DNA of 64,000 bases from an uncultured Isosphaeraceae bacterium (GTDB lineage: Bacteria; Planctomycetota; Planctomycetia; Isosphaerales; Isosphaeraceae): the NCBI GenBank assembly GCA_945957605.1, contig CAMFLR010000008.1:1-64000 (forward strand), given 5' to 3'. Position 1 is the stretch's first letter. Every line of letters begins with the position of its first letter. Of the stretch, positions 7,888 to 16,903 are shown piece after piece. A program made the translations under genes and the position numbers. A model generated the notes under the pieces. The model was not told the origin of the DNA, did no database searches, and saw only the letters and a list, made by a program, of their open reading frames with translations.

Positions 7888-8931
7888 TTACTTCGCTTTA
7901 CCTTTTTCCGAATCCGGCGGGCTTTCGCCTTTGCCGTACGCGACAATCCGATCGCCGGCGAACACCTGGAGATTCGCCGTTTTGTCTCCGCTGTAAATCG
8001 CACCGATATCGAGCTTGTAGTCGCGCTTCGGCTGATCGCCGCGTGCAGGGCGATGGAGCCAGACCTGCGGCGAGTCGGTTCCTCGCAATCCGCCCGCGTA
8101 CTGAAGTGCGTCCAGCACGGTTTCGCGGCCTGTCACCGGCAAGCGACCGGGAGATCCAACGAGCCCAAGAACGTAATAAACCTTGCTATTAAACGCGGAC
8201 ACCGAAACGAAGACTCGCGCGGATTCTTCGGGCCGCACGTTAACAATCTGGCGCTCGAACTTCTCGGCCGCTTCGTCCTCGGCATGCGCGTCGCGTTCGG
8301 GCGGTGGATTGGTTCCCTTCCCTTCCACGTTGCTGGGCCTGCCGACGGGCGGTCCTTGCCGCTTGGTTCGAGCAGCAGCCGCACCTCGTTGTCCCTGCGC
8401 TGGAGCTCTGGCCGAGCGCTCGTTGTCCTCGGGCAGCACTTGCTCTTCGCGCTGCTTCAGACCATTTTTACGAGGTTCGACGGCGCCCGGCTGCGTGGGC
8501 GAGTCATTGAAAACCACGAGCCCAAGCGCTTCATCGGTGAGGATTTTTCGCAGATGCAGCGTGATTTTGGCTTTCGCCTGGGTGACGGTTAGCCCCGCGA
8601 CGTGGACGTCGCCATAAAAGCCAAGCGAGATCGTGCCATCTTGCTGTATGAGATGCTCGCCCGTGATCGGACGACCCGGGAGGGCCTCGAGAACTTCAAC
8701 CACGATGAGGTCGGGCGCGTCGATTCGATAGGAAAGGTCGAGCGTCGCCCCTTCGTGGGGCGGTGGGTTCGTGGGGATGGGTTCGAGTGGCAGTGGTTTG
8801 ATTGAGTCGATTGAAGGAACCGGCGCCGGGTCTTGCTTGGGAGGTTCAGTCTTCTGGCCCTGAGCCGCCGTCGCGATCAAAACGGCAAACCCGCACACGA
8901 GCAACATGGTCCGGTTCAAGAGTCTCATCAC
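7888..8931 (-). CDS. Polysaccharide export protein, SLBB array copy 4 (most divergent)
   Basis: A 347-residue exported protein of the same family. It has a signal peptide (to about residue 25, TAAQGQ), HEGATLDLSYRIDAPDLIVVEV, SLGFYGDVHVAGL, and a charged Ala/Arg/Glu-rich linker instead of the Asn/Pro linkers of the other copies. The SLBB-like end has LPVTGRETVLDALQYAGG, LHRPARGDQP and LQVFAGDRI. Start is the GTG at 8931 or the adjacent ATG at 8928; no clear ribosome site separates them. It is first in the array and has its own strong terminator. It diverges from the ECF sigma gene by 240 bp. Confidence 0.86.
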   Translation of the reverse strand: MMRLLNRTMLLVCGFAVLIATAAQGQKTEPPKQDPAPVPSIDSIKPLPLEPIPTNPPPHEGATLDLSYRIDAPDLIVVEVLEALPGRPITGEHLIQQDGTISLGFYGDVHVAGLTVTQAKAKITLHLRKILTDEALGLVVFNDSPTQPGAVEPRKNGLKQREEQVLPEDNERSARAPAQGQRGAAAARTKRQGPPVGRPSNVEGKGTNPPPERDAHAEDEAAEKFERQIVNVRPEESARVFVSVSAFNSKVYYVLGLVGSPGRLPVTGRETVLDALQYAGGLRGTDSPQVWLHRPARGDQPKRDYKLDIGAIYSGDKTANLQVFAGDRIVAYGKGESPPDSEKGKAK

Positions 8932-9171
8932 CTGGCTCCAGAGTGCGAACGAATTCGGACGCGCCGTCAGTCCGTCAAGTTAGCCGCCAACCTGGTATAC
9001 AGCAATCGAATAACACAAACGCGGTCCGACAGCGCAGCGGCGATGAACACGGTCTCGAACCACAGTTCTTCGCGAATGTAAAAAAACACGCTGAGCGCAC
9101 CAACAAATCGTCGGTTTGCGGTACAACCCAATGGGCTGACGTTTTGGGGCTTCGACCACGGAGCGAATCGC

Positions 9172-9702
9172 TTGAACGATCGTGCGGCGAGCGAGAACTT
9201 CGTCCGTGACCAGTACGAGGGATTGTTCCGCTGGTTTTGTCGACTCACAGGCTCGGCTGATCTCGCTGCCGACCTTACACAGGAAACATTCGCGGCATTC
9301 TGGCAGTCGCACGGCCGCGCCGGTGCAACTGTGTCGCGTCGCACATGGCTTTACGCTGTGGGCCGGAACATCTGGCGGAAGTATCTTCGCGACCGCAAAC
9401 CGAGTAGCGCCGAACTCGGGGAAGGCATCGAGTCGGATGACCGCTCATCCGAGTCGTTGACGTTGGGCCGCGAATTTCAAGAAGAGGCCGAGCGTGCCGT
9501 GCTCGCGCTGCCGGACGACCTGCGCGAGGCGTTTACCCTGCGCTTCTGGCAGGAGTTTTCTTATGAGGAGATCGGCATTGTTCAAGGGGTGTCCGCCGAT
9601 CTCGCTCGCTGGCGTTTCTTTGCCGCGCGGCGACGGCTCCATCAGGCTCTCGCAGCCTGGAACCCCAGGACGCAGCCAACCGAGGAGGATCAGCATGCCT
9701 AA
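9172..9702 (+). CDS. ECF-type RNA polymerase sigma factor
   Basis: A 176-residue sigma-70 family protein. Region 2 spans about residues 10-80 (RDQYEGLFRWFCRL, DLTQETFAAFWQ, RTWLYAVGRNIWRKYLRDR). Region 4 spans about 110-165 (LPDDLREAFTLRFWQEFSYEEI). There is no region 1 or 3, as in group 4 factors. The start is TTG at 9172 with a GGAG-like site about 8 bases upstream. It overlaps the next gene by 8 bases, so this is the first gene of a three-gene operon. It most likely responds to an envelope signal through the downstream membrane protein. Confidence 0.88.
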   Translation: MNDRAASENFVRDQYEGLFRWFCRLTGSADLAADLTQETFAAFWQSHGRAGATVSRRTWLYAVGRNIWRKYLRDRKPSSAELGEGIESDDRSSESLTLGREFQEEAERAVLALPDDLREAFTLRFWQEFSYEEIGIVQGVSADLARWRFFAARRRLHQALAAWNPRTQPTEEDQHA

Positions 9703-10579
9703 TCTGACAAATCCGGGCGGTGCGGACCCGCCCGACGTACTCGACGAGCGCCTGCAATCGCTTGCCGAGCCGCCGATTCCCGACGATCTTCTCCGTCGCT
9801 GTCTGTCGACGATCCGTCGATCGCGTGTCGAGTTGATTACCCTCTGGACTCTCCGCGCGGCGGCCGCCCTGCTCGTCTTTTTGGGAGTGGCGTTCGCGGT
9901 TGTGTGGTCGCGACCGGTCGACGCGGCCGATGTCCTCAAGTCGGTGAAGATAGCGTGGACAAAGGTCGATGCCTCGCATCGAGTTTTGCGGTCAACGTTT
10001 TCCAACGTAACGCGCACGGAAGAAATCTGGTTCGTACGCGGCAAAGGACGACGAAAAGAGACTCGCTCGCAGGACGAACTTGTCCGCTTGGTGGTCAACA
10101 ATGGGCGCTGGGAGTTTCGATGGGATGTGCGGAGCAAGCTCGTGGCCGCGTGGTCGACCGCTCTATTGGACGATCGCCGTGAGCCACATGCAGCCGGCCT
10201 CGAACTCGACAGCGAGGCATTCGTGAAATGGGCCGAGTCGAACCGTGGCGTGATCCGAATCGAGGCCGACAGTCTTGCAGGACGACCGGTGCGTAAGGTT
10301 GTTGTGAATCAGCCACGTCCGGAAGGCGGAGGCGCGGCCGCGCCGGTCATAACAGTATGGTTCGATCCAGATTCTCTCTTGCCATTGAAGCAAAGGCAGG
10401 AGAGTGCGACGCCCAATGAAGGCGTAGCCGAAATGATCATCGACTACCCTGCCCCGAGTGCGGTGAGAGATGACCTCTTCAAATTCACAATGCCGCGCGA
10501 TGTGGTGCTTGAAATCAACGATCCGGATCTGCAGCGGCAAGTCTATTCCGAAGCTCAGAAAAAGGGGGAAGAACGATGA
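9695..10579 (+). CDS. Single-pass membrane protein, probable sigma regulator
   Basis: A 294-residue protein with a short N-terminal cytoplasmic part (about 48 residues), one membrane helix (about 50-70, TLWTLRAAAALLVFLGVAF) and a large outer domain. It starts inside the last codons of the sigma gene, with AGGAGGA 6 bases upstream, so translation is coupled. Position and topology suggest an anti-sigma factor. However, the His/Cys zinc motif of common zinc anti-sigma domains is absent, and the outer part resembles LolA-like or MucB-like lipid-binding regions only loosely. The anti-sigma role is inference. Confidence 0.7.
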   Translation: MPNLTNPGGADPPDVLDERLQSLAEPPIPDDLLRRCLSTIRRSRVELITLWTLRAAAALLVFLGVAFAVVWSRPVDAADVLKSVKIAWTKVDASHRVLRSTFSNVTRTEEIWFVRGKGRRKETRSQDELVRLVVNNGRWEFRWDVRSKLVAAWSTALLDDRREPHAAGLELDSEAFVKWAESNRGVIRIEADSLAGRPVRKVVVNQPRPEGGGAAAPVITVWFDPDSLLPLKQRQESATPNEGVAEMIIDYPAPSAVRDDLFKFTMPRDVVLEINDPDLQRQVYSEAQKKGEER

Positions 10580-11715
10580 GGCGACGCATGTATGGAGTGA
10601 TTGTTTTTGGTGTCGTTTGTGCCGGTGGTCTCGCCTCGGTGCGCGCGGACGAGTCCCCCGAAACTCGGACGGTCAAGGAGCAACTCGCTCGCCAGTCGGC
10701 ACGCATCGAAAGTCTGGAAGTAAGCTACAAATTGGAGACGCGATCCGATCTCAAGCCAGAAGAACTCCTGGCGATTCCTGCGTTCCTCAATCAGATTTTC
10801 CTTCCAAAAGACGAGTGGCGCGAGGCGTTCAAGGGTACAAAACGATACGTGCGTCAGACCCAACCCGAGCGAGTCGAGTTGCTAACGCCATCTGATGCGT
10901 ACGGCTTGTTTCCCCCGCGCGAGCCTGGCCCGACGGCGTCCCAGGCCATGCGTGAGAGTTGGCAACGGAGAAAGCAGCAGCACGAACGGTCGATCGCAAA
11001 TATCAAGGCTCGGGAAGCCCGTGGGATTCAGATACCAAAGCGAGATCCGAGCAAACGGGAATTACATGAACGCGAAGACGTTCGAGCTTTTAACGGTCAC
11101 ACGATGTGGAGGCGCCGGCCGCGTTCGATTGAGGTGGCTGAGTATACCGTCTGGCCGATCGACAAGTCGGCGCATTGGTTCAGCATCTCTTCGTACCAGG
11201 CAGCGGTCGGGATACAAGCTGTCGATTCCACCCCTGGAGGTCGCGAAGATGCGAAGGGGCTGGAACAGTTTCGAATTGCCGACTGGGTGAAGACCCGCGA
11301 CTATCAGGTCGAAGGTCGTACCGAAGTGGTCGACGGCTCGACCTGTGTGTTGTTGAAGGGCACCATCCAACCGAGCGACCCAGCCTTGTCGCAGGCTGGC
11401 GCAACCGAAGACCGAATCTGGCTCGACCGCGACCATGGATTCGTTGCTCGCAAACGCGAGATGACGAAACGAGGGAAGCTTCGATGGCGGTGGACGACGT
11501 TCGATCTCAAGGAAATCGAGCCCGGGCTCTGGCTTCCTTATCGAACGTTGTATGAACAGTTCGAGGAAGAAGCCCCGCCCGCGTTTCAGGGTAAACCGGT
11601 TCTCGTCGAGGAGACGCGCGTTCAGAAGCTGGAAATCAACCACGTCCCGGACGATCTCTTCGACATGGTGCCGCGCAAGGGCGATCAAATCACTGACATG
11701 CGCGGCAGCCCGTGA
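10576..11715 (+). CDS. Exported protein of the ECF operon, unknown function
   Basis: A 379-residue protein with a signal peptide (about 1-24, cut near VRA-DE) and no other membrane segment. It overlaps the previous gene by 4 bases (ATGA). The N-terminal part is helical and charged (residues 30-165). The C-terminal half looks beta-rich, with GLWLPYRTLYEQFEE and a final VPDDLFDMVPRKGD. The latter resembles the NVPDDLF-like ends of planctomycete outer-membrane-lipoprotein-sorting-like proteins. It probably works in the envelope with the preceding membrane protein. Function is not known. Confidence 0.75.
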   Translation: MRRRMYGVIVFGVVCAGGLASVRADESPETRTVKEQLARQSARIESLEVSYKLETRSDLKPEELLAIPAFLNQIFLPKDEWREAFKGTKRYVRQTQPERVELLTPSDAYGLFPPREPGPTASQAMRESWQRRKQQHERSIANIKAREARGIQIPKRDPSKRELHEREDVRAFNGHTMWRRRPRSIEVAEYTVWPIDKSAHWFSISSYQAAVGIQAVDSTPGGREDAKGLEQFRIADWVKTRDYQVEGRTEVVDGSTCVLLKGTIQPSDPALSQAGATEDRIWLDRDHGFVARKREMTKRGKLRWRWTTFDLKEIEPGLWLPYRTLYEQFEEEAPPAFQGKPVLVEETRVQKLEINHVPDDLFDMVPRKGDQITDMRGSP

Positions 11716-11753
11716 AATCATGAGATCCGGCGAACCACTGCTCTGTACGAACG

Positions 11754-12548
11754 TCAATCGAGCAGTTTCGCCGACTCCACATCAATATGAAGCACCGCGC
11801 CGGGGTGACGGCGCAAGGCGCTTGCGGGGCACTGCTCGGAAATTGGTCCGTGCAAGGCATCGCGCACGGCCTGAGCCTTGAGTGGGCCGGGAACGCAGAG
11901 CGAAACCACCGGCGCGGCGAGGAGCGCGGGGATCGTCAGCGTGAAGGCGTGGGTGGGAACGTCTTCGATCTTCGGGAAGCAGCCATCGTTCACTTGCTGC
12001 ACGCGGCAGGCGTGATCGAGACGGACGGGTTTGATCTTTACCGGATCGAGGAAGTCGGCGACGGGCGGGTCGTTGAACGCGAGGTGGCCGTTCTCGCCGA
12101 TGCCTGCGCAAACAATGTCGGTTGGTGAGGCGTTGAGTAGCGTTTCGTAGAGCAAGCAGGTGGCGAGGGGGCGTTTGGTGTCTTCGCCGGGGATGAGCCG
12201 GAGTTGATCCCCCTTGAGGCCGACGCGCTTGAAGAGGTGCTCGTTGAGATAATGACGGAATGAGGCGGGATGATCGGCGGCGAGGCCGAGGTATTCATCC
12301 ATGTGGAATGCGTGGACGCGAGCCCAGTCGACGGTGCCGGGCGCGGCGAGGGTGTCGAGGAATTCGTTCTGGCTCGGGGCCGCGGCGAAGATGATGTTCA
12401 CGTGCGGGGCCACGGCCAGCCGCGCGGCGATCGCGTGGGCGACCCCGTGCGCGGCGGCTTGGCCGAGAGCGGCTCGATCGGCATGAACGACGACGCGCAG
12501 GGCATCGACGGTGAATTCTCGAATGGGCGTCGCGGGTTTTTGGCTCAT
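11754..12548 (-). CDS. nagB: Glucosamine-6-phosphate deaminase family protein
   Basis: A 264-residue sugar-phosphate isomerase-type enzyme. FHMDEYLGL carries the catalytic Asp84/Glu85 of the NagB family. GIGENGHLAFNDP (149-161) carries the catalytic His154. Relative to E. coli NagB the residues matching Asp141 and Glu148 read Asn and Asp; the Asn is common in Gram-positive NagB. The expected reaction is glucosamine-6-phosphate to fructose-6-phosphate plus ammonia. No other aminosugar gene is adjacent. The closely related 6-phosphogluconolactonase family is less likely given the DEY and GHLAFND motifs. Confidence 0.85.
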   Translation of the reverse strand: MSQKPATPIREFTVDALRVVVHADRAALGQAAAHGVAHAIAARLAVAPHVNIIFAAAPSQNEFLDTLAAPGTVDWARVHAFHMDEYLGLAADHPASFRHYLNEHLFKRVGLKGDQLRLIPGEDTKRPLATCLLYETLLNASPTDIVCAGIGENGHLAFNDPPVADFLDPVKIKPVRLDHACRVQQVNDGCFPKIEDVPTHAFTLTIPALLAAPVVSLCVPGPLKAQAVRDALHGPISEQCPASALRRHPGAVLHIDVESAKLLD

Positions 12549-12640
12549 CGCCGGAGGCTCCCATAAAGTAGTAGGAGCCCCAGCCTATCGAGCGTTTGAG
12601 GTGAGTCGCAAGGTGCAAGCACAAAGGGTTATGTCAACAT

Positions 12641-12856
12641 TCAAGCAGAGACGGCAAGCGTGCGGCCGGAACCGCCGTTGTGCGACTCCACCAGTTCTTC
12701 GCAAAGCTTACGGCATTCAGTCAGGTCGACAAGCAACGATTCGGTGAGGAACGTCGAGGTGGGGCCTTCCGATGCCCATTCCAACTGGTCGTGGCAACGG
12801 TTCATGTGCTCGAGCAGGTCTTTCATCCAGAGCAAGGTTGTTCGGCGGTTTCTCAT
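12641..12856 (-). CDS. Small helical protein, unknown
   Basis: A 71-residue protein, strongly helical and charged: MKDLLEHMNRCHDQLEW, then LLVDLTECRKLCEELV. The frame continues upstream to 13033, but the ATG at 12856 has GGAG about 10 bases before it and begins a compact amphipathic protein. Three cysteines lie at helix faces. I recognise no named family. It precedes nagB on the same strand, 92 bp apart. Confidence 0.6.
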   Translation of the reverse strand: MRNRRTTLLWMKDLLEHMNRCHDQLEWASEGPTSTFLTESLLVDLTECRKLCEELVESHNGGSGRTLAVSA

Positions 12857-12956
12857 CCAGGAGTCTCCAACCCTCGTCACTGAGGCATGATTAGTAGGGC
12901 CAACGCCGAAACTTGAATGCAAGCGGCATGCCACACTGAAATCTGTCTCGGATTTA

Positions 12957-13001
12957 CCGCCGATTTCGTCTAAATCGCTGGACTTTAGGAAAAATCGGCG
13001 G
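12957..13001. repeat. Long two-part inverted repeat
   Basis: The outer arms CCGCCGATTT (12957-12966) and AAATCGGCGG (12992-13001) are exact complements. Inside, CTAAA (12970-12974) and TTTAG (12984-12988) pair again, separated from the outer stem by 3-base internal loops on each side. The apical loop is 9 bases. It lies in the 285 bp between two divergent genes, about 100 bp from the minus-strand start and 140 bp from the plus-strand start. Confidence 0.75.
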
Positions 13002-13141
13002 ATTTTCGAAAAAGTTTCCGACCGCAATTTCATTGTAAGGCTTACACAGCTAACGTCGGACTTTCTTTTCGACGATGGACGATCTAGACTAAGGTCGCAG
13101 GCCCATCGTAGCCGTTCCGGCTGATTCGATTCGTCCGATCA

Positions 13142-13948
13142 ATGCGTGGAGGCGAGAGATTCATGGCGTCTGGCGGTTTCGGCGCAAACGCGGAGGATCC
13201 CAAACGACTACCCGGACACTCGGGCTGGTCGTTCTGGCCGTTCGCGCGACGAAGCCGGGCGTCTGAGTCCGCCATCCCGGTGATACCGGCGGCGCGATTC
13301 CGCAATGTCGCGATCAGTCGCGAGGCGGGGTCCGGCGGCGGCGCACTCGCACGAATGGTCGGCACACGACTCAACTGGAAGGTGTACGACCACGAGTTGC
13401 TCGAAGCGATCGCCCAGCGCATGCAGCGTCCGGCCGACGAGGTGAAGGCGCTCGACGAACTCGCCCCCAGCGTCGTGCAAGACTGGCTCCTGCCGCACCT
13501 GGAAGAGCGTTACGCGCCTCAGGAAGCATATCTCGATCATCTGGCAAAGCTGGTCGAGGCGATTGGTCGGGCTGGTGATTCGATCGTCGTCGGGCGTGGC
13601 GCGGGTTTCATGCTGCCCCGGAGCGAGACGCTGAGCATTCGACTCGTTGCACCGCTCAAAGCTCGGGCCGCCCGGATGGCCGAGCGCATGGGGGTATCAC
13701 CACGAACTGCACGCCGCGCCGCTCGTGATCTCGATCGCCGTCGGACGCATTTCGCTCGGGTGATGTATCACGTCGACGAAACCGACGCGCACAACTACGA
13801 CCTGATGATCGATACGAACAGCCTCGGCCTGGCGATGGCTGCCGAGCTGATCGTGCGGGCCGTGGAATTCGGCCGCCCGACGGTTCGTGCCCTGCCCTTC
13901 CCCTTTAACGCGCGGCACGACGAACACAGCGATTACGACGCCGAGTGA
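13142..13948 (+). CDS. Cytidylate kinase-like protein
   Basis: A 268-residue protein of the cytidylate-kinase-like family (Cytidylate_kin2 type). After about 50 poorly conserved residues comes AISREAGSGGGALARMV (57-73), the nucleotide-loop region, which in this family lacks the usual P-loop Lys. VVGRGAGFML follows, then a basic region (ARMAERMGVSPRTARRAARD) and VMYHVDETDAHNYDLMIDT near the C-terminus. It probably binds or phosphorylates a nucleotide in the cytoplasm; substrate unproven. Start could be the ATG at 13142 or 13163. Confidence 0.75.
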   Translation: MRGGERFMASGGFGANAEDPKRLPGHSGWSFWPFARRSRASESAIPVIPAARFRNVAISREAGSGGGALARMVGTRLNWKVYDHELLEAIAQRMQRPADEVKALDELAPSVVQDWLLPHLEERYAPQEAYLDHLAKLVEAIGRAGDSIVVGRGAGFMLPRSETLSIRLVAPLKARAARMAERMGVSPRTARRAARDLDRRRTHFARVMYHVDETDAHNYDLMIDTNSLGLAMAAELIVRAVEFGRPTVRALPFPFNARHDEHSDYDAE

Positions 13949-14093
13949 GTGGGGTTATTGGCGGTCGTCAGGCCTGTGAATCCTCATGAAGTCTGTAGAA
14001 ATCCTTCATCTGGCAACGGTAGATTAAACGCAGTCCCGCACCGCAAAAAATCCCTCGTTCGACCTACCTTCATCATCGCCCCGGATTCATTCG

Positions 14094-15686
14094 ATGATCG
14101 ACCTCTCTGAACTCCGTGCCGCGGCGCGCGCCGAAGTTCACGTTAGCCGCCGTTTGTTTCTGGCATACGGCGCGGCACTTTCGTCGCTGCCACTTCTCGG
14201 TTCGCGCGCCGAGGCGAGCACTCGACGTATCGCGTTTGCCAATAATCCGTTCTCTCTCGGCGTCGCCTCGGGCGATCCAACCGATAGCGGCGTCGTGCTC
14301 TGGACGCGGCTCGCACCCAAGCCGCTCGATCCCGATGGTGGAATGCCAGCCGAAGCGGTTGAGATTTCGTGGGAAGTCGCAAACGACGACGGGATGAAGC
14401 AAATCATCAAGACCGGCAAAGCGGTGGCGACGCCGCAACTCGGTCACTCGGTTCGCGTCGAGGTCGAGGGATTGAAGCCCGATCGGTGGTACTGGTATCG
14501 CTTCAACGTCGGCGATGCGACGAGCCCCGTGGGCCGGACTCGCACATTCCCTGCGCTCGATATCATGCCCGAGAAGCTGCGGTTCGCGTTTGCCTCGTGC
14601 TCGCACTGGGAGCAAGGGTTCTTCACCGCCTATCAACATATGGCGAAGGAAGAACTCGATGTAGCGATCCACCTTGGCGACTATATCTACGAATATGCCG
14701 GGCGCGAGAATCTCGTTCGCAAACACGCTGGGCCGAAGCTTCGCACGCTGGGAGATTATCGGATCCGCCATGCACAATATAAAACCGACCCGCACTTGCA
14801 GGCGGCGCACTCGCGTTGTCCCTGGGTGGTGACGTGGGACGATCACGAATTCGAGAATAATTACGCGAATAACATTCCGGAACACGCAGGTGTTGATCCG
14901 GTCGAGTTCCTGGAACAGCGGGCCAATGCCTATCAGGCGTATTATGAGTCGATGCCGCTGCGGCCGAATTCGCTGCCGCATGGCCCGAACATGAAGCTGT
15001 ATCGCACCTTGCCGTTTGGCCGGCTGGCGACGTTCCAGGTTCTTGATACGCGGCAGTATCGTAGCGATCAGCCGAACAATGATCATGCTTCCGAATTGAA
15101 CGAGGCAGCGCTCAATCCCAAGAACACGCTCTTGGGGGAGAAGCAGGCGAATTGGCTGAAGTCGGCGCTGTTGACTTCGACCGGGCATTGGAACGTCCTG
15201 GCGCAGCAGGTGATGATGGGGATGGTCGGCTACGTTCGGCCTGATGGCAAACCGCCGCTCTATTCGATGGATCAGTGGCCGGGTTACGCCGCCGAGCGGA
15301 TGAAGCTCGCGCAGTTCATCGCCGATCGCCGCGTGCCCAATCCCGTCGTCCTGACCGGCGATATCCATAGCAACTGGGTCAACGACTTACGCGTCGACGA
15401 CCGCAAGCCCGAGACGCCAGTTGTCGCTACGGAATTCGTGGGAACATCAATCACCAGCGGCGGCAACGGAACGCCTGTCGTGCTGGGACTCGAACGCCTG
15501 CTCGCCGCAAATCCGGGCGTGAAGTTCCACAACCGCCAGCGCGGATATGTGACGTGCACTGTGACGCCGAAGTCGTGGACGAGCGACTATCGCGTTGTCG
15601 AAAACGTCACGAAGGCCGACGAGCCGGTGAAGGCGTTGAAGTCGTTCATCGTCGAATCGGGCAAGCCGGGTGCTCACGCGGTTTGA
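14094..15686 (+). CDS. phoD: PhoD-family alkaline phosphatase/phosphodiesterase
   Basis: A 530-residue exported enzyme. A twin-arginine type leader is seen (SRRLFLAYGAALSSLPLL, about 18-36). The N-terminal fibronectin-like PhoD_N domain spans roughly 45-155. The catalytic domain follows with the metal-binding motifs of the family: FASC (about 165), LGDYIYEY, VTWDDHEFENN and LTGDIHSNW. By family knowledge it uses calcium and iron to release phosphate from organic mono- or diesters outside the cytoplasm, usually under phosphate starvation. No Pho box is evident. A stem-loop follows at 15706-15741. Confidence 0.92.
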   Translation: MIDLSELRAAARAEVHVSRRLFLAYGAALSSLPLLGSRAEASTRRIAFANNPFSLGVASGDPTDSGVVLWTRLAPKPLDPDGGMPAEAVEISWEVANDDGMKQIIKTGKAVATPQLGHSVRVEVEGLKPDRWYWYRFNVGDATSPVGRTRTFPALDIMPEKLRFAFASCSHWEQGFFTAYQHMAKEELDVAIHLGDYIYEYAGRENLVRKHAGPKLRTLGDYRIRHAQYKTDPHLQAAHSRCPWVVTWDDHEFENNYANNIPEHAGVDPVEFLEQRANAYQAYYESMPLRPNSLPHGPNMKLYRTLPFGRLATFQVLDTRQYRSDQPNNDHASELNEAALNPKNTLLGEKQANWLKSALLTSTGHWNVLAQQVMMGMVGYVRPDGKPPLYSMDQWPGYAAERMKLAQFIADRRVPNPVVLTGDIHSNWVNDLRVDDRKPETPVVATEFVGTSITSGGNGTPVVLGLERLLAANPGVKFHNRQRGYVTCTVTPKSWTSDYRVVENVTKADEPVKALKSFIVESGKPGAHAV

Positions 15687-15705
15687 GGCTTGATCGATCG
15701 AAGGC

Positions 15706-15741
15706 GGGCGCATTTCCTCGACCCATGCGAGGAATGCGTCC
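15706..15741 (+). terminator. Stem-loop after phoD
   Basis: Arms 15706-15720 and 15728-15741 pair through GGGCGCATTTCCTCG and its near complement, with one bulged T and a 7-base loop. Only GTTATT follows, so the U tract is weak. It lies 20 bases after the phoD stop. Confidence 0.5.
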
Positions 15742-15871
15742 GTTATTAGCGAGAAGCCGATCCGGCTCTGACCTTGATGGAATTGCCTAGTTAACTTAAA
15801 TCACACTTGTAATTCTTTGATTGATGAGTGCACGCACCGACGTACAGGTTTGATGAGGAAGGATCCTCCCC

Positions 15872-16903
15872 ATGCGACTGTCTCCTCTCCGCCACTTATT
15901 TTGGACCCTAGGATTGAGTCTTCTGACGATAACGACGGCTCAAGGGAGTGCGCTGTACTCGGTTACAGATCTGGGGACGCTTCCAGGAACGACGCAAAGC
16001 GAAGCCAGGGGCATAAACGCAAGCGGCCAGATTGTTGGTGTATCATATAACACGACTGTTGATGGTTCAGATGCGCAATCGTTCATTTATACCAACGGTC
16101 AGATGACTGCGGTCACTCCGATAGGCGGTGGCCCAGCCTATGCGATTAATGACTCGGGGCAAGTGGTCGGCGGCAAATACACCGGCATCAACAACGCTGG
16201 TGATATCATTGGTGGTGTGGGGCCGCATGGCGGGAATGCCGTAACGATCGGAGGCACTGTCGTTGACACGGGAAATTTCGCTCCTTTCTCAATCAACAAT
16301 TCGGGAGTCCTAGCTGGATCGATCGAAGGAACAGGTTTCAGTGTTCCCTCTACGTGGAAATACGCGACGGGCGCGCAGAATCTGAATTCTCAACTCAATA
16401 CAACATCCGCCCAGGGCGCAGAGGTTTTGCGCATTAACGATGCAGGTGATCTTCTCGTATTGAAGAATATCCAAGCGACAAATCCGACAGCGACACTGCT
16501 TTACAATGCCGCGGCACATTCGGTCACAAACATCTCAGACCTTGTCGGAAATCGTTATATCCCTGGCCCCGGATTTCCCGGAGCGATAGGCACTGCACTC
16601 AATAATCATGATCAAATTGTCGGCAACGGCTGGCTTTACTCGGACGGGACTGTCTCGACTCTGAATAGCCTCATTCCTGCCGGGAGCGGCTGGAACCTAA
16701 CTCAAGCGCTTGGCATCAACGATTCAGGCCAGATTGTCGGCACCGGTACGCTCGATGGACAAACGCGAGCGTTCCTCCTTTCACCTACGGTCCAACCAGT
16801 TCCAGAGCCTGGCACGATCGTTATCTTCGCCTTCGCGACAATAGCAGGCGTCGGCACGCAAAGGCTGAACAGCAGACGCAACGTCAATCGTGCCACGTCA
16901 TAA
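15872..16903 (+). CDS. HAF-repeat protein with PEP-CTERM anchor
   Basis: A 343-residue exported protein. The signal peptide covers about 1-26. The body consists of HAF-type repeats of the pattern 'INxSGQIVG' (ARGINASGQIVGVS, AINDSGQVVG, GINNAGDIIG, LNNHDQIVG, GINDSGQIVGTG), starting with YSVTDLGTLPG. The C-terminus is a PEP-CTERM sorting signal: VPEPGTIVIFAFATIAG followed by a basic tail. In other bacteria such proteins are cut and anchored by an exosortase; no exosortase gene is in this window. Ligand and role are unknown. The lower GC and Asn/Thr-rich content are typical of surface proteins. Confidence 0.85.
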   Translation: MRLSPLRHLFWTLGLSLLTITTAQGSALYSVTDLGTLPGTTQSEARGINASGQIVGVSYNTTVDGSDAQSFIYTNGQMTAVTPIGGGPAYAINDSGQVVGGKYTGINNAGDIIGGVGPHGGNAVTIGGTVVDTGNFAPFSINNSGVLAGSIEGTGFSVPSTWKYATGAQNLNSQLNTTSAQGAEVLRINDAGDLLVLKNIQATNPTATLLYNAAAHSVTNISDLVGNRYIPGPGFPGAIGTALNNHDQIVGNGWLYSDGTVSTLNSLIPAGSGWNLTQALGINDSGQIVGTGTLDGQTRAFLLSPTVQPVPEPGTIVIFAFATIAGVGTQRLNSRRNVNRATS

